Shown here: positions 6,177 through 11,924 of the stretch, piece by piece | Layout of the letters: the number at the start of each line of letters is the position of its first letter | Numbering within the stretch: position 1 is the stretch's first letter | DNA from: Clostridiales bacterium UBA7103 | GTDB taxonomy: Bacteria; Bacillota; Clostridia; Oscillospirales; Oscillospiraceae | Length of the DNA: 16,480 nt | Assembly: GCA_002493305.1 (NCBI GenBank) | Contig: DKYJ01000009.1 | Location: 1 to 16,480, forward strand | Direction of reading: 5' to 3' | Position numbers and translations under genes: made by a program | The notes under the pieces: generated by a model | The model's input: only the letters and a program-made list of their open reading frames with translations | Database searches by the model: none | What the model was told of the DNA's origin: nothing

Positions 6177-6220
6177 AAAAACACCCGCTTTGCCCTCGGC
6201 AAGGCGGGCGTTTTTATTTT
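6177..6220 (+). terminator. Terminator of the small membrane peptide gene
   Basis: AAAAAC and CCCGC pair with their complements around a TTGCC-CTC-GGCAA top (6177-6215), with one mismatch and one wobble pair. TTTTTATTTT follows. Confidence 0.85.
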
Positions 6221-6246
6221 ACGTGAAAACTTATACGGAATTACCC

Positions 6247-6277
6247 TTGACTTGGAGTAAGCTCCAGCTATTATAAT
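6247..6277 (+). promoter_or_regulatory. MerR-type promoter with operator in a 19-bp spacer
   Basis: TTGACT (6247-6252) and TATAAT (6272-6277) are separated by 19 bases, two more than optimal. An inverted repeat (TTGGAG-TAAG-CTCCAG, 6252-6267) fills the spacer. This is the signature of promoters that MerR-family activators untwist, so the merR gene and the reductase gene behind it are very likely autoregulated. Confidence 0.9.
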
Positions 6278-6302
6278 GCTTATATGTAAAGGCGGTGATA
6301 GG

Positions 6303-6677
6303 GTGACGATAAAGGAAGTCAGCGAAAAATACGGCATCAGTCAGGACACTCTGCGCTATTATGAGCGCTCCGGCATTATCCCGCCGGTCTCGCGCACGGC
6401 GAGCGGAATACGGGATTATCAGCAGAGCGATCTCGGCTGGGTAGAGCTTTCGCTCTGCCTTAGAAACGCCGGAGTTTCGGTGCAGGCCATTGCCGAGTAC
6501 GTGCGCCTCGCCCTTGAGGGGGACGGGACGATCGCGGACAGGCTCAACATCCTGCGCGGGGAGCGGGAGAGCCTGTATGAGCAGAAAACCCAGCTCTGCG
6601 CGGCGCTGGACAGGCTGGACTATAAAATAGCGCTCTATGAACAAAAACTGTGCAGGTTAAGCAAGGAGGACAAGTAA
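6303..6677 (+). CDS. MerR-family transcriptional regulator
   Basis: The 124-residue regulator starts at GTG 6303, with GGCGG 7 bases upstream. The in-frame ATG at 6276 overlaps the promoter's -10 box and cannot be used. The N-terminal winged helix-turn-helix carries the family hallmark (TIKEVSEKYGISQDTLRYYERSG). The middle has the GIRDYQQSDLGWVEL segment, and residues about 75-120 form the dimerization coiled coil. There is no cysteine cluster typical of metal sensors, so an organic or stress signal is more likely. It sits directly before the aldo/keto reductase gene, as in many Firmicutes (AdhR-like arrangements), and would activate it from the shared 19-bp-spacer promoter. Confidence 0.92.
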   Translation: MTIKEVSEKYGISQDTLRYYERSGIIPPVSRTASGIRDYQQSDLGWVELSLCLRNAGVSVQAIAEYVRLALEGDGTIADRLNILRGERESLYEQKTQLCAALDRLDYKIALYEQKLCRLSKEDK

Positions 6678-7787
6678 ATGGAACTTATAAAGAAGAACTT
6701 CGGCTTCGGCTGTATGCGTCTGCCGATGCTCGGCGAGGAGGTAGACCTTGAGCAGACCAAGAAGATGGTCGACCTGTTTTTGGAAAACGGCTTTAATTAC
6801 TTTGACACCGCCCACGGCTACCTCGGCGGCAGGAGCGAGCTTGCCATCAAGGAGTGCCTTACGAGCAGGTATCCGCGCGATAAATACATACTCACCGACA
6901 AGCTGACCGGAAATTTCTTTGAAAAGCAGGAGGACATCCGCCCATTCTTTGAGAGCCAGCTCGCCGCCTGCGGCGTGGACTATTTTGACTTCTACCTGAT
7001 GCACGCCCAGACCAAAACCACCTTTGAGCATTTCAAGGCCAACCGCGCCTATGAGACGGCGCTGGAGCTGAAGGCCGAGGGCAAATTCCGGCACTTCGGC
7101 ATCTCCTTCCACGACACTCCCGAAGTTCTGGAGCAGATTTTGACCGAGTACCCTCAGGTCGAGGTCGTGCAGATACAGTTTAACTATGTGGACTTTGAGG
7201 ACGCCGCCGTCCAGAGCCGCAAGGTCTATGAGACCTGCCGCCGCTTTGGTAAGCCCGTCATCGTCATGGAGCCGGTCAAGGGCGGCAACCTTGTGAAGCT
7301 GCCGGAGGAGGGCGCGAAGGTCTATGAGCAGCTTGGCGGCAGCCCCGCAAGCTATGCCATCCGTTTTGCCGCGAGCTTTGAGGGCATGCTGATGGTGCTC
7401 TCCGGCATGAGTACCCTTGAGCAGATGCAGGATAACATCAGCTTCATGAAGGACTTCAAGCCCCTCGACGAGCGGGAGCAGGCGGCGGTCAAACAGGTGC
7501 AGAAGGTGTTTGCGGACATGAGGCTAATCCCATGCACGGCCTGCCGCTACTGCGTGGACGGCTGCCCGAAACACATCTCCATTCCCGACCTCTTCGCGGC
7601 CATGAACGCGAAGCAGGCCTATCGCGACTGGAACGCCAACTTCTATTATAATGCCCACACTCAGCACGGCGGCAAGGCGAGCGACTGCATCAAGTGCGGC
7701 CGCTGCGAAAAAGCCTGCCCCCAGCATTTGAACATCCGCGAGCTGCTGGTCTCCGTTGCTAAGGAGTTCGAGATAGAGGAAGAATAA
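6678..7787 (+). CDS. Aldo/keto reductase with C-terminal ferredoxin-type 4Fe-4S domain
   Basis: This 369-residue cytoplasmic oxidoreductase begins at the base after the merR stop codon. Its ribosome binding site (AAGGAGG) lies in the end of merR, so the two form an operon. The TIM-barrel AKR catalytic tetrad is visible as D43, Y48, K75 and H109 (YFDTAHGYLGG, LTDKL, YLMHA). After the barrel, C286xxC289xxC292xxxC296P and C337xxC340xxC343xxxC347P can each ligate a 4Fe-4S cluster, as in bacterial ferredoxin-like AKRs common in anaerobes. It probably reduces a reactive aldehyde or ketone, possibly drawing electrons through the clusters as well as NAD(P)H. The substrate is unknown. Composition is GC-rich like its neighbours, and a strong terminator follows 11 bases after the stop. 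Confidence 0.94.
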   Translation: MELIKKNFGFGCMRLPMLGEEVDLEQTKKMVDLFLENGFNYFDTAHGYLGGRSELAIKECLTSRYPRDKYILTDKLTGNFFEKQEDIRPFFESQLAACGVDYFDFYLMHAQTKTTFEHFKANRAYETALELKAEGKFRHFGISFHDTPEVLEQILTEYPQVEVVQIQFNYVDFEDAAVQSRKVYETCRRFGKPVIVMEPVKGGNLVKLPEEGAKVYEQLGGSPASYAIRFAASFEGMLMVLSGMSTLEQMQDNISFMKDFKPLDEREQAAVKQVQKVFADMRLIPCTACRYCVDGCPKHISIPDLFAAMNAKQAYRDWNANFYYNAHTQHGGKASDCIKCGRCEKACPQHLNIRELLVSVAKEFEIEEE

Positions 7788-7798
7788 ACAGCCATATC

Positions 7799-7836
7799 AA
7801 GCCGGAGCGGACGAATATGCCCGCTCCGGCTTTTTT
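7799..7836 (+). terminator. Terminator of the merR-reductase operon
   Basis: AAGCCGGAGCGG (7799-7810) pairs perfectly with CCGCTCCGGCTT (7821-7832) over a 10-base loop, and a run of six T follows. Confidence 0.95.
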
Positions 7837-7843
7837 GTCCGCG

Positions 7844-7872
7844 TTGACAAAATGCGCAAAGGATTATAAAAT
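7844..7872 (+). promoter_or_regulatory. Promoter of the macrodomain gene
   Basis: A consensus TTGACA (7844-7849) is followed 17 bases later by TAAAAT (7867-7872). The leader of about 50 bases ends in ribosome binding site AGGAGG (7917-7922), 7 bases before the ATG. Confidence 0.75.
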
Positions 7873-7929
7873 GAATTAATTGAAATTCCGGGATCGAATA
7901 ACAGGCAAAAAACCACAGGAGGCACAGCT

Positions 7930-8934
7930 ATGCCCTTTACAATAGTCCGGCAGGACATAACAAAAATGGAGCTTGACGCTATAGTCAACGCCGCCAATAC
8001 CGAGCTTAAAATGGGCGGAGGGGTCTGCGGGGCGATATTCAAGGCCGCCGGGGAGAAAGAGCTTGAGGCGGTCTGCCGGAAGCTTGCCCCCATAAAGACT
8101 GGTCAGGCCGTGATAACGCCGGGCTTCACGCTGCCCGCAAAGTTTATTATCCACGCCGCCGGGCCGGTGTACAGCCGCTGGCAGCCGGGAAAGAGCGCGC
8201 GGCTGCTCCGCTCGGCCTACACGAAAGCGCTGGAACTGGCACTGGAAAACGGCTGCGAGAGCATAGCCTTTCCGCTCATCTCCAGCGGGACTTACGGCTT
8301 TCCCAAGGACAAGGCGCTCAATGTCGCCACAGAGGCAATAAAGGACTTCCTCGCAGGGCACGATATGGATGTGTACCTTGCGGTGTTTGACAGGGAAGCC
8401 CTCTCTGTCAGCGAGAAGCTGATGGGCGCGGTGGAGAGCTATATTGACGATAATTTTGTGGACGGGCGCCAAAGACGCCGCTTTCTGCTGAATGTGGAGC
8501 GTCAGGCCCTGAGCGAGGCTGCTGTTCCGAATCTGCCCTGCGCCGCCGCACCGATGCCGGAGGGAAAAAACCTTGACGATTTGATCGGCAATCTGGACGA
8601 GCCTTTCAACACGACGCTCCTCCGCCTTATCGATGCCAGAGGCAAGACCGACGCGGAGGTCTACAAGCGCGCCAACATCGACCGAAAGCTCTTTTCAAAG
8701 ATACGCACCGGCAAGGGCTACATGCCGAGTAAGCGGACGATCCTCGCCCTCGCCATCGCGCTAGAGCTGAGTCTTGAGGAGACGGACGACCTTTTGGAGC
8801 GTGCGGGCTACGCCCTGTCCCACGCCAGTAAATTCGATGTGATAGTTGAGTTTTTCATCGTGAACGGAAAGTACGATATTTTTGAGATAAATCAAGTACT
8901 TTTCCAGTACGACCAGCCGCTGCTGGGAATGTAG
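7930..8934 (+). CDS. Macrodomain protein fused to a C-terminal HTH-like domain
   Basis: Residues 1 to about 150 form a macrodomain of the ADP-ribose-binding or deacylating type. DAIVNAAN (16-23), the GGGV loop (29-32) and PLISSGTYGFP (115-125) are the family's ligand-binding loops. Such domains remove ADP-ribose from proteins or nucleic acids, or hydrolyse O-acetyl-ADP-ribose. A linker of about 60 residues (C- and P-containing, 160-212) leads to a second domain (about 213-334). Its TDAEVYKRANIDRKLFSKIR and PSKRTILALAIALELSLEET segments look like an XRE-type helix-turn-helix extended by further helices. The combination suggests a DNA-binding or scaffolded ADP-ribosylation-reversal protein. The next gene on the strand encodes a vWA protein, a pairing also seen in stress/ter-type gene neighbourhoods (inference). 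It has its own strong promoter and no terminator directly behind the stop. Confidence 0.87.
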   Translation: MPFTIVRQDITKMELDAIVNAANTELKMGGGVCGAIFKAAGEKELEAVCRKLAPIKTGQAVITPGFTLPAKFIIHAAGPVYSRWQPGKSARLLRSAYTKALELALENGCESIAFPLISSGTYGFPKDKALNVATEAIKDFLAGHDMDVYLAVFDREALSVSEKLMGAVESYIDDNFVDGRQRRRFLLNVERQALSEAAVPNLPCAAAPMPEGKNLDDLIGNLDEPFNTTLLRLIDARGKTDAEVYKRANIDRKLFSKIRTGKGYMPSKRTILALAIALELSLEETDDLLERAGYALSHASKFDVIVEFFIVNGKYDIFEINQVLFQYDQPLLGM

Positions 8935-8969
8935 GATGGGAAAATAAATAGGAAGTTGTAAATCTCTGC

Positions 8970-9040
8970 CCACTCCCTTGCCTCCCCTTGTCGCAACAAG
9001 GGGAGGTGGCTTGACGCGAAGCGGCAAGACGGAGAGGATA
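8970..9040. repeat. Palindromic repeat element, copy 1
   Basis: A perfect 11-bp stem (CCTCCCCTTGT 8981-8991 with 8996-9006) is followed by a GC-rich tail ending GGAGAGGATA. The reverse complement of the whole unit matches copy 2 (9094-9150) at both ends, so the two are inverted copies of one family. Similar small palindromic elements are scattered through clostridial genomes (general knowledge, not checked). Confidence 0.6.
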
Positions 9041-9093
9041 GCTCCTGCATAGTTGGACTTTCACCGTGTACATTTTTTGCGCTTCGCGCGGGT

Positions 9094-9150
9094 TATCCTC
9101 TCAGTCAGCTACGCTGACAGCTCTCCTTGTTGCGACAAGGGGAGACAAGA
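9094..9150. repeat. Palindromic repeat element, copy 2 (inverted)
   Basis: This unit begins TATCCTCTC, has a small inner inverted repeat (GTCAGC-TAC-GCTGAC) and ends with CTCTCCTTGT-TGCG-ACAAGGGGAG, matching copy 1 in inverted orientation. Together the two copies and the 53-base core between them form a larger inverted repeat in the gap between the macrodomain and vWA genes. The rest of the gap (9151-9281) holds no gene that I can support. Confidence 0.6.
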
Positions 9151-9281
9151 TGACGGTGCAAATTTGCAGCAGCTCCGCTCCTAAACGCGCCTGCGGGCGC
9201 AGCCAGAGGGAGAGCCAAGGCATCACCGCAACAAATCCCGGTTTTTTCGAGCAGATGCAAGTGTGCGCTTTTATACGCCTT

Positions 9282-9298
9282 GTCGCTTTTGAAGCGAC
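9282..9298. repeat. Small hairpin upstream of the vWA gene
   Basis: GTCGCTT (9282-9288) and AAGCGAC (9292-9298) form a perfect 7-bp stem with a TTG loop. It lies 12 bases before the larger hairpin at 9310-9349, so two stem-loops stand in series before the vWA start. Confidence 0.5.
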
Positions 9299-9309
9299 CA
9301 AAACAATGC

Positions 9310-9349
9310 CCTCCTGCTTTATTATTGAGACACAATAAAGCAGGAGGGT
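9310..9349 (+). promoter_or_regulatory. 15-bp hairpin sequestering the vWA ribosome binding site
   Basis: CCCTCCTGCTTTATT (9310-9324) pairs perfectly with 9335-9349 over a 10-base loop. The descending arm contains the Shine-Dalgarno AGGAGGG, 6 bases before the vWA start codon. A short T-run follows, so the hairpin could act as a terminator, a translation block or both. No good promoter is visible between it and the macrodomain gene. Confidence 0.7.
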
Positions 9350-9355
9350 TTTACA

Positions 9356-10021
9356 ATGAAAAAGAATCTTACGGAACTGGTATTCATCCTTGACAAGAGC
9401 GGCTCTATGGCGGGGCTGGAGAGCGACACTATCGGCGGCTTCAACTCCATGCTCCAAAAACAGAAGGAGCTCCCCGGCGAGTGCCGGATCACCACTGTGC
9501 TGTTTGACAGCCGCTACGAGCTGCTGCATGACCGCATCGACATCCGCGCCGTCAGGCCCATCACGGAGAAGGAGTACTTCGTTGGCGGCTGCACCGCATT
9601 GCTTGACGCCATCGGCAGGACTATCCACAAGATCGCTGCGGCGCAGAAAAACACCGCCGAGGAATATCGGGCGGAGAAGGTGATGTTTGTCATCATCACC
9701 GACGGCGCGGAGAACTCCAGCCGCGAGTATTCGTCCGACCGGGTCAAAGAAATGATCCAGAAAGAAAAGACCCGCTACGGCTGGGAGTTTGTTTTCCTCG
9801 GCGCGAATATCGACGCGGTTGAGACCGCCGGGCGCTTTGGCATCGAGGCCGACAGGGCCGTGGACTATGTGGCCGACAGCGAGGGCACAGAGCTTAATTT
9901 CCGCGCCATGAGCAACGCTGTCTCCAGCTTCCGCCAGTGCGGCGCAGTACCCGCCGCCTGCCTTGACGAGATACGCGAGGACGCGAAAAAGCGGGGCAAG
10001 GGCGGCATTTTCAAGCGCTGA
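9356..10021 (+). CDS. von Willebrand factor A domain protein (TerY-like)
   Basis: The 221-residue cytoplasmic protein is a vWA domain with an intact metal-ion-dependent adhesion site: D13-x-S15-x-S17 (FILDKSGSM), T80 (GGCTALLDA) and D116 (VIITDGAENSS). The later FVFLGANIDA segment is also typical of the TerY-type family. Members bind partner proteins through a divalent metal and act as scaffolds in stress-response (ter) and ADP-ribosylation or phosphorylation-linked systems. The partner here is unknown; the macrodomain-HTH gene upstream on the same strand is the best candidate. Its ribosome binding site is buried in a perfect hairpin, implying conditional translation. A basic tail (KKRGKGGIFKR) ends the protein. 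It converges on the sodC-like gene. Confidence 0.9.
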   Translation: MKKNLTELVFILDKSGSMAGLESDTIGGFNSMLQKQKELPGECRITTVLFDSRYELLHDRIDIRAVRPITEKEYFVGGCTALLDAIGRTIHKIAAAQKNTAEEYRAEKVMFVIITDGAENSSREYSSDRVKEMIQKEKTRYGWEFVFLGANIDAVETAGRFGIEADRAVDYVADSEGTELNFRAMSNAVSSFRQCGAVPAACLDEIREDAKKRGKGGIFKR

Positions 10022-10024
10022 TAG

Positions 10025-10060
10025 CGCTAACAGCGGGAAATGGAATGAAATTGCTTTCGT
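10025..10060. repeat. 36-bp direct repeat, copy 1
   Basis: The first copy of an exact 36-base direct repeat begins 4 bases after the vWA stop codon (CGCTAACAGCGGGAAATGG onward). The second copy starts 121 bases later. After copy 1 the sequence continues ACGCTATCT, which also resembles part of the sodC 3' end. Confidence 0.85.
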
Positions 10061-10150
10061 TACGCTATCTCCCCCCACCGCAGAACCCAGCGTCAGCGGA
10101 TCTGCGGTGGAAAAGGAAGACGGAAGCAATGGATATGGAATTTTCCGCTA
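10031..10150. repeat. Long imperfect palindrome between convergent genes
   Basis: A central perfect stem CCACCGCAGA/TCTGCGGTGG (10075-10084 and 10101-10110, 16-base loop) is flanked on both sides by longer imperfect complementarity. It extends from AGCGGGAAAT at the left to ATTTTCCGCT at the right. The whole could fold into one long hairpin in the convergent transcripts of the vWA and sodC-like genes, or be a small non-autonomous element. Confidence 0.65.
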
Positions 10151-10181
10151 ACAGCGGGAAATGGAATGAAATTGCTTTCGT
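10146..10181. repeat. 36-bp direct repeat, copy 2
   Basis: An exact copy of 10025-10060. On the minus strand it encodes the last codons and the stop of the sodC-like gene, so it is either that gene's original tail or an inserted tail. Confidence 0.85.
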
Positions 10182-10675
10182 CTGACGCCACCGCACGCTA
10201 TCTTCCTGCCGGAGCCGCCGGAGGGCTGGGTCGTGAAATTGTCCGGGCAGTCGTGGATAATGACAGTCCTGCCGATTACATCGTTTACGCAAAAGCGGTC
10301 AGTCAGAAATACGCTGAGGGCATAGCCCCGGTTTCCGAACAGCGGCGGCATATCCCCGGTGTGCTGTGGGTGCTCGCAGCCGCAGGGGTTATAGTGTCCC
10401 ATGGCATCCGCAAAGGGATCGTCCGTGTTGCCTGTACAGGCCTGACCCTCGTGTATATGGAAGCCGAAAATCCGCGCTTCACACGGAGATTCAGAGCAGG
10501 GCAGACCCCGCACCTCCGCCCGGACGACAACTCCCGAGCGGGTTTGATAAAAACGCACGGTTCCGGATATATCCGGGCAGCTTTCACTGCCCGAGAGCCG
10601 TGCCACGGCCTGCGGCCTGCTCCGCAGGACGGAGATAAGGTCGATCCGGGGAACTGCGCAAGATGACTTGTTCAT
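10148..10675 (-). CDS. Cu/Zn superoxide dismutase family protein (no signal peptide)
   Basis: This 175-residue protein belongs to the SodC-like family. All seven expected metal ligands are visible: two in GFHIHEG, one in GHYNP, those of EHPQHTGD (two His and the Asp) and the His of RTVIIHD. The disulfide cysteines appear in QACTG and KIACG, and the catalytic-arginine-type tail QPSGGSGRKIACG is present. It would convert superoxide to oxygen and peroxide, or act as a redox-inactive relative. There is no signal peptide, as in other clostridial members, so it is probably cytoplasmic. The start has AAGGAG 7 bases upstream. The 14 residues after KIACG are encoded partly by the 36-bp repeat, an unusual end for the family. 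It lies 66 bases downstream of the XRE-SdpI gene on the same strand and may be cotranscribed. Confidence 0.9.
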   Translation of the reverse strand: MNKSSCAVPRIDLISVLRSRPQAVARLSGSESCPDISGTVRFYQTRSGVVVRAEVRGLPCSESPCEARIFGFHIHEGQACTGNTDDPFADAMGHYNPCGCEHPQHTGDMPPLFGNRGYALSVFLTDRFCVNDVIGRTVIIHDCPDNFTTQPSGGSGRKIACGGVRRKQFHSISRC

Positions 10676-10706
10676 GGTAACGCTCCTTAAAAAGTAATCT
10701 GCTTAC

Positions 10707-10736
10707 AGGATATGCGGAAGAGAGAGCGTTTGACAA
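10707..10736 (-). promoter_or_regulatory. Weak candidate promoter of the sodC-like gene
   Basis: On the minus strand TTGTCA (10736-10731) and TATCCT (10712-10707) are 18 bases apart, in the 66-base gap before sodC. The -10 box is poor, so read-through from the XRE-SdpI gene is an alternative. Confidence 0.3.
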
Positions 10737-10741
10737 TGGAT

Positions 10742-11617
10742 TTAGTCCCCGCGGGTTTTTCTGTAAAAGAAAACAAGGGAGAACAGGCTTGGAATACCGA
10801 GCCATATCAGCATGGCGCAGAGGGTCACGGCTTCAAAATTGGGAACCGTAAGGGTGCAGGCGATATACAGCAGCGCGGCCGGCAATGAAATGTACCCTAA
10901 GATCCTGTGAGCCACATTCCATGTATCCTCATCGCGGACTGTCCACGGCAGGCGAAGCCCCGTGTGCCGGGTAAACGGCAGCCTGGGGGATATGATCCCG
11001 GCAAAGAGCATCACGCAGGAGATAACGGCCGTTGCAAACATCTCCTCGCCGTGCCGCGAAAAAGTGATGACGTCCAATGCTGTCAAAACGGCAAATACTA
11101 TCCCCACAAGCAGCATCAGAATATCAAACACAGTTGTTATTCTTAAAGTCCCAATGCGCAGATCATTTGTTGTGACGCTTGTGAGCAAGGCCAGATTGCG
11201 GTACAAAACCAGCGCGGCGGATAGCATGAAAAGCCCCGCCAGTATGACGGACACGAGCGGATTTTTGACAGATAACGCGATAAGCATGGCAAGGAATGAA
11301 AAGGTGAGTATCAGCCCCCGCTTACTGTCCACCTGCCGCAGCAGCGTTTCCCGCTGTATCTTTTCCGAAAGCTGCCGGTTCACTCTCTCAAGCTCTTCGG
11401 ATAAGTTCTGCTCCTCGGGCTGCTCATCAGTGCCAAGAAGCCGGCTCACGGGAGCTTCAAGAAGTTCGGATATATGGATCAGCATCTCGGCGTCGGGTAC
11501 GGACAGCCCGCTTTCCCATTTTGAGACAGTCTGCCTTACCACATTGAGCTTTACCGCCATCTCCTCCTGACTGAGCTTTTTTGCCTTTCGGAAGTGTTTT
11601 ATGTTTTCGCTAAGCAT
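10742..11617 (-). CDS. XRE regulator fused to an SdpI-type membrane domain
   Basis: The 291-residue protein combines an N-terminal XRE helix-turn-helix (residues about 1-62, NIKHFRKAKKLSQEEMAVKL and VRQTVSKWESG) with a charged coiled-coil stretch (about 63-97). At least six hydrophobic helices follow. Near the C-terminus, GLRLPWTVRDEDTWNVAHRILG is the conserved signature of the SdpI family, which gives immunity to the SdpC-type toxin in Bacillus and can also sequester a regulator at the membrane. Here sensor and regulator may be one chain. I start at ATG 11617, with AAGGAGG 8 bases upstream; an upstream ATG at 11671 lies in the promoter. It is followed by the sodC-like gene on the same strand. 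Confidence 0.88.
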   Translation of the reverse strand: MLSENIKHFRKAKKLSQEEMAVKLNVVRQTVSKWESGLSVPDAEMLIHISELLEAPVSRLLGTDEQPEEQNLSEELERVNRQLSEKIQRETLLRQVDSKRGLILTFSFLAMLIALSVKNPLVSVILAGLFMLSAALVLYRNLALLTSVTTNDLRIGTLRITTVFDILMLLVGIVFAVLTALDVITFSRHGEEMFATAVISCVMLFAGIISPRLPFTRHTGLRLPWTVRDEDTWNVAHRILGYISLPAALLYIACTLTVPNFEAVTLCAMLIWLGIPSLFSLVFFYRKTRGD

Positions 11618-11638
11618 GAGCTTCGCCTCCTTGACGCT

Positions 11639-11667
11639 ATTATACAGGCGGGGCGTTTGCCCCACAA
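11639..11667 (-). promoter_or_regulatory. Promoter and operator-like palindrome of the XRE-SdpI gene
   Basis: On the minus strand TTGTGG (11667-11662) and consensus TATAAT (11644-11639) are 17 bases apart. A GGGGC-AAAC-GCCCC inverted repeat overlaps the -35 box and spacer, a likely autoregulatory operator for the XRE domain. Confidence 0.7.
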
Positions 11668-11721
11668 GCAACAGGAATTAACATTTCGTGACCTGTGCAG
11701 GAAAAATCAACAGAATATCAA

Positions 11722-11757
11722 AAAGAACGGTTCAGATCATCTGAGCCGTTCTTTTTT
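11722..11757. terminator. Strong bidirectional hairpin terminator without an obvious gene
   Basis: A 15-bp stem (11722-11736 with 11740-11754, one wobble pair) has a 3-base loop and T-runs on both strands. It lies between two divergent genes, where no terminator is needed, so it may end an unannotated RNA or a decayed gene. Confidence 0.8.
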
Positions 11758-11808
11758 GCTCTTTATACAAATTTGGAAAGCAAATTATGTGCAAAAAATA
11801 GAAAAATG

Positions 11809-11826
11809 AAATGTGCAGACACATTT
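11809..11826. repeat. Inverted repeat upstream of the RHS gene
   Basis: AAATGTG-CAGA-CACATTT is a perfect 7-bp inverted repeat about 100 bases before the RHS gene start. It may be an operator. No clear -35/-10 pair is visible in 11758-11924. Confidence 0.35.
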
Positions 11827-11924
11827 TGCCAACATGATGGAATAGATAGGTAAAGGCGAAAAATAAAACATGTAAAATTTTGCCAAAACTTAGAGAGAAG
11901 CAATCATTTGGAGGGGATTTGGGT

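Noticed and set aside
9101..10129. Long minus-strand ORF (342 codons) opposite the vWA gene
   Set aside because: It mirrors the vWA gene in antisense, has low-complexity Ala/Leu-rich translation and no ribosome binding site or domain; it is a GC-rich shadow.
10166..10666. Plus-strand ORF opposite the sodC-like gene
   Set aside because: The opposite frame encodes a clear SodC-family protein with all metal ligands; this frame has no recognisable domain.
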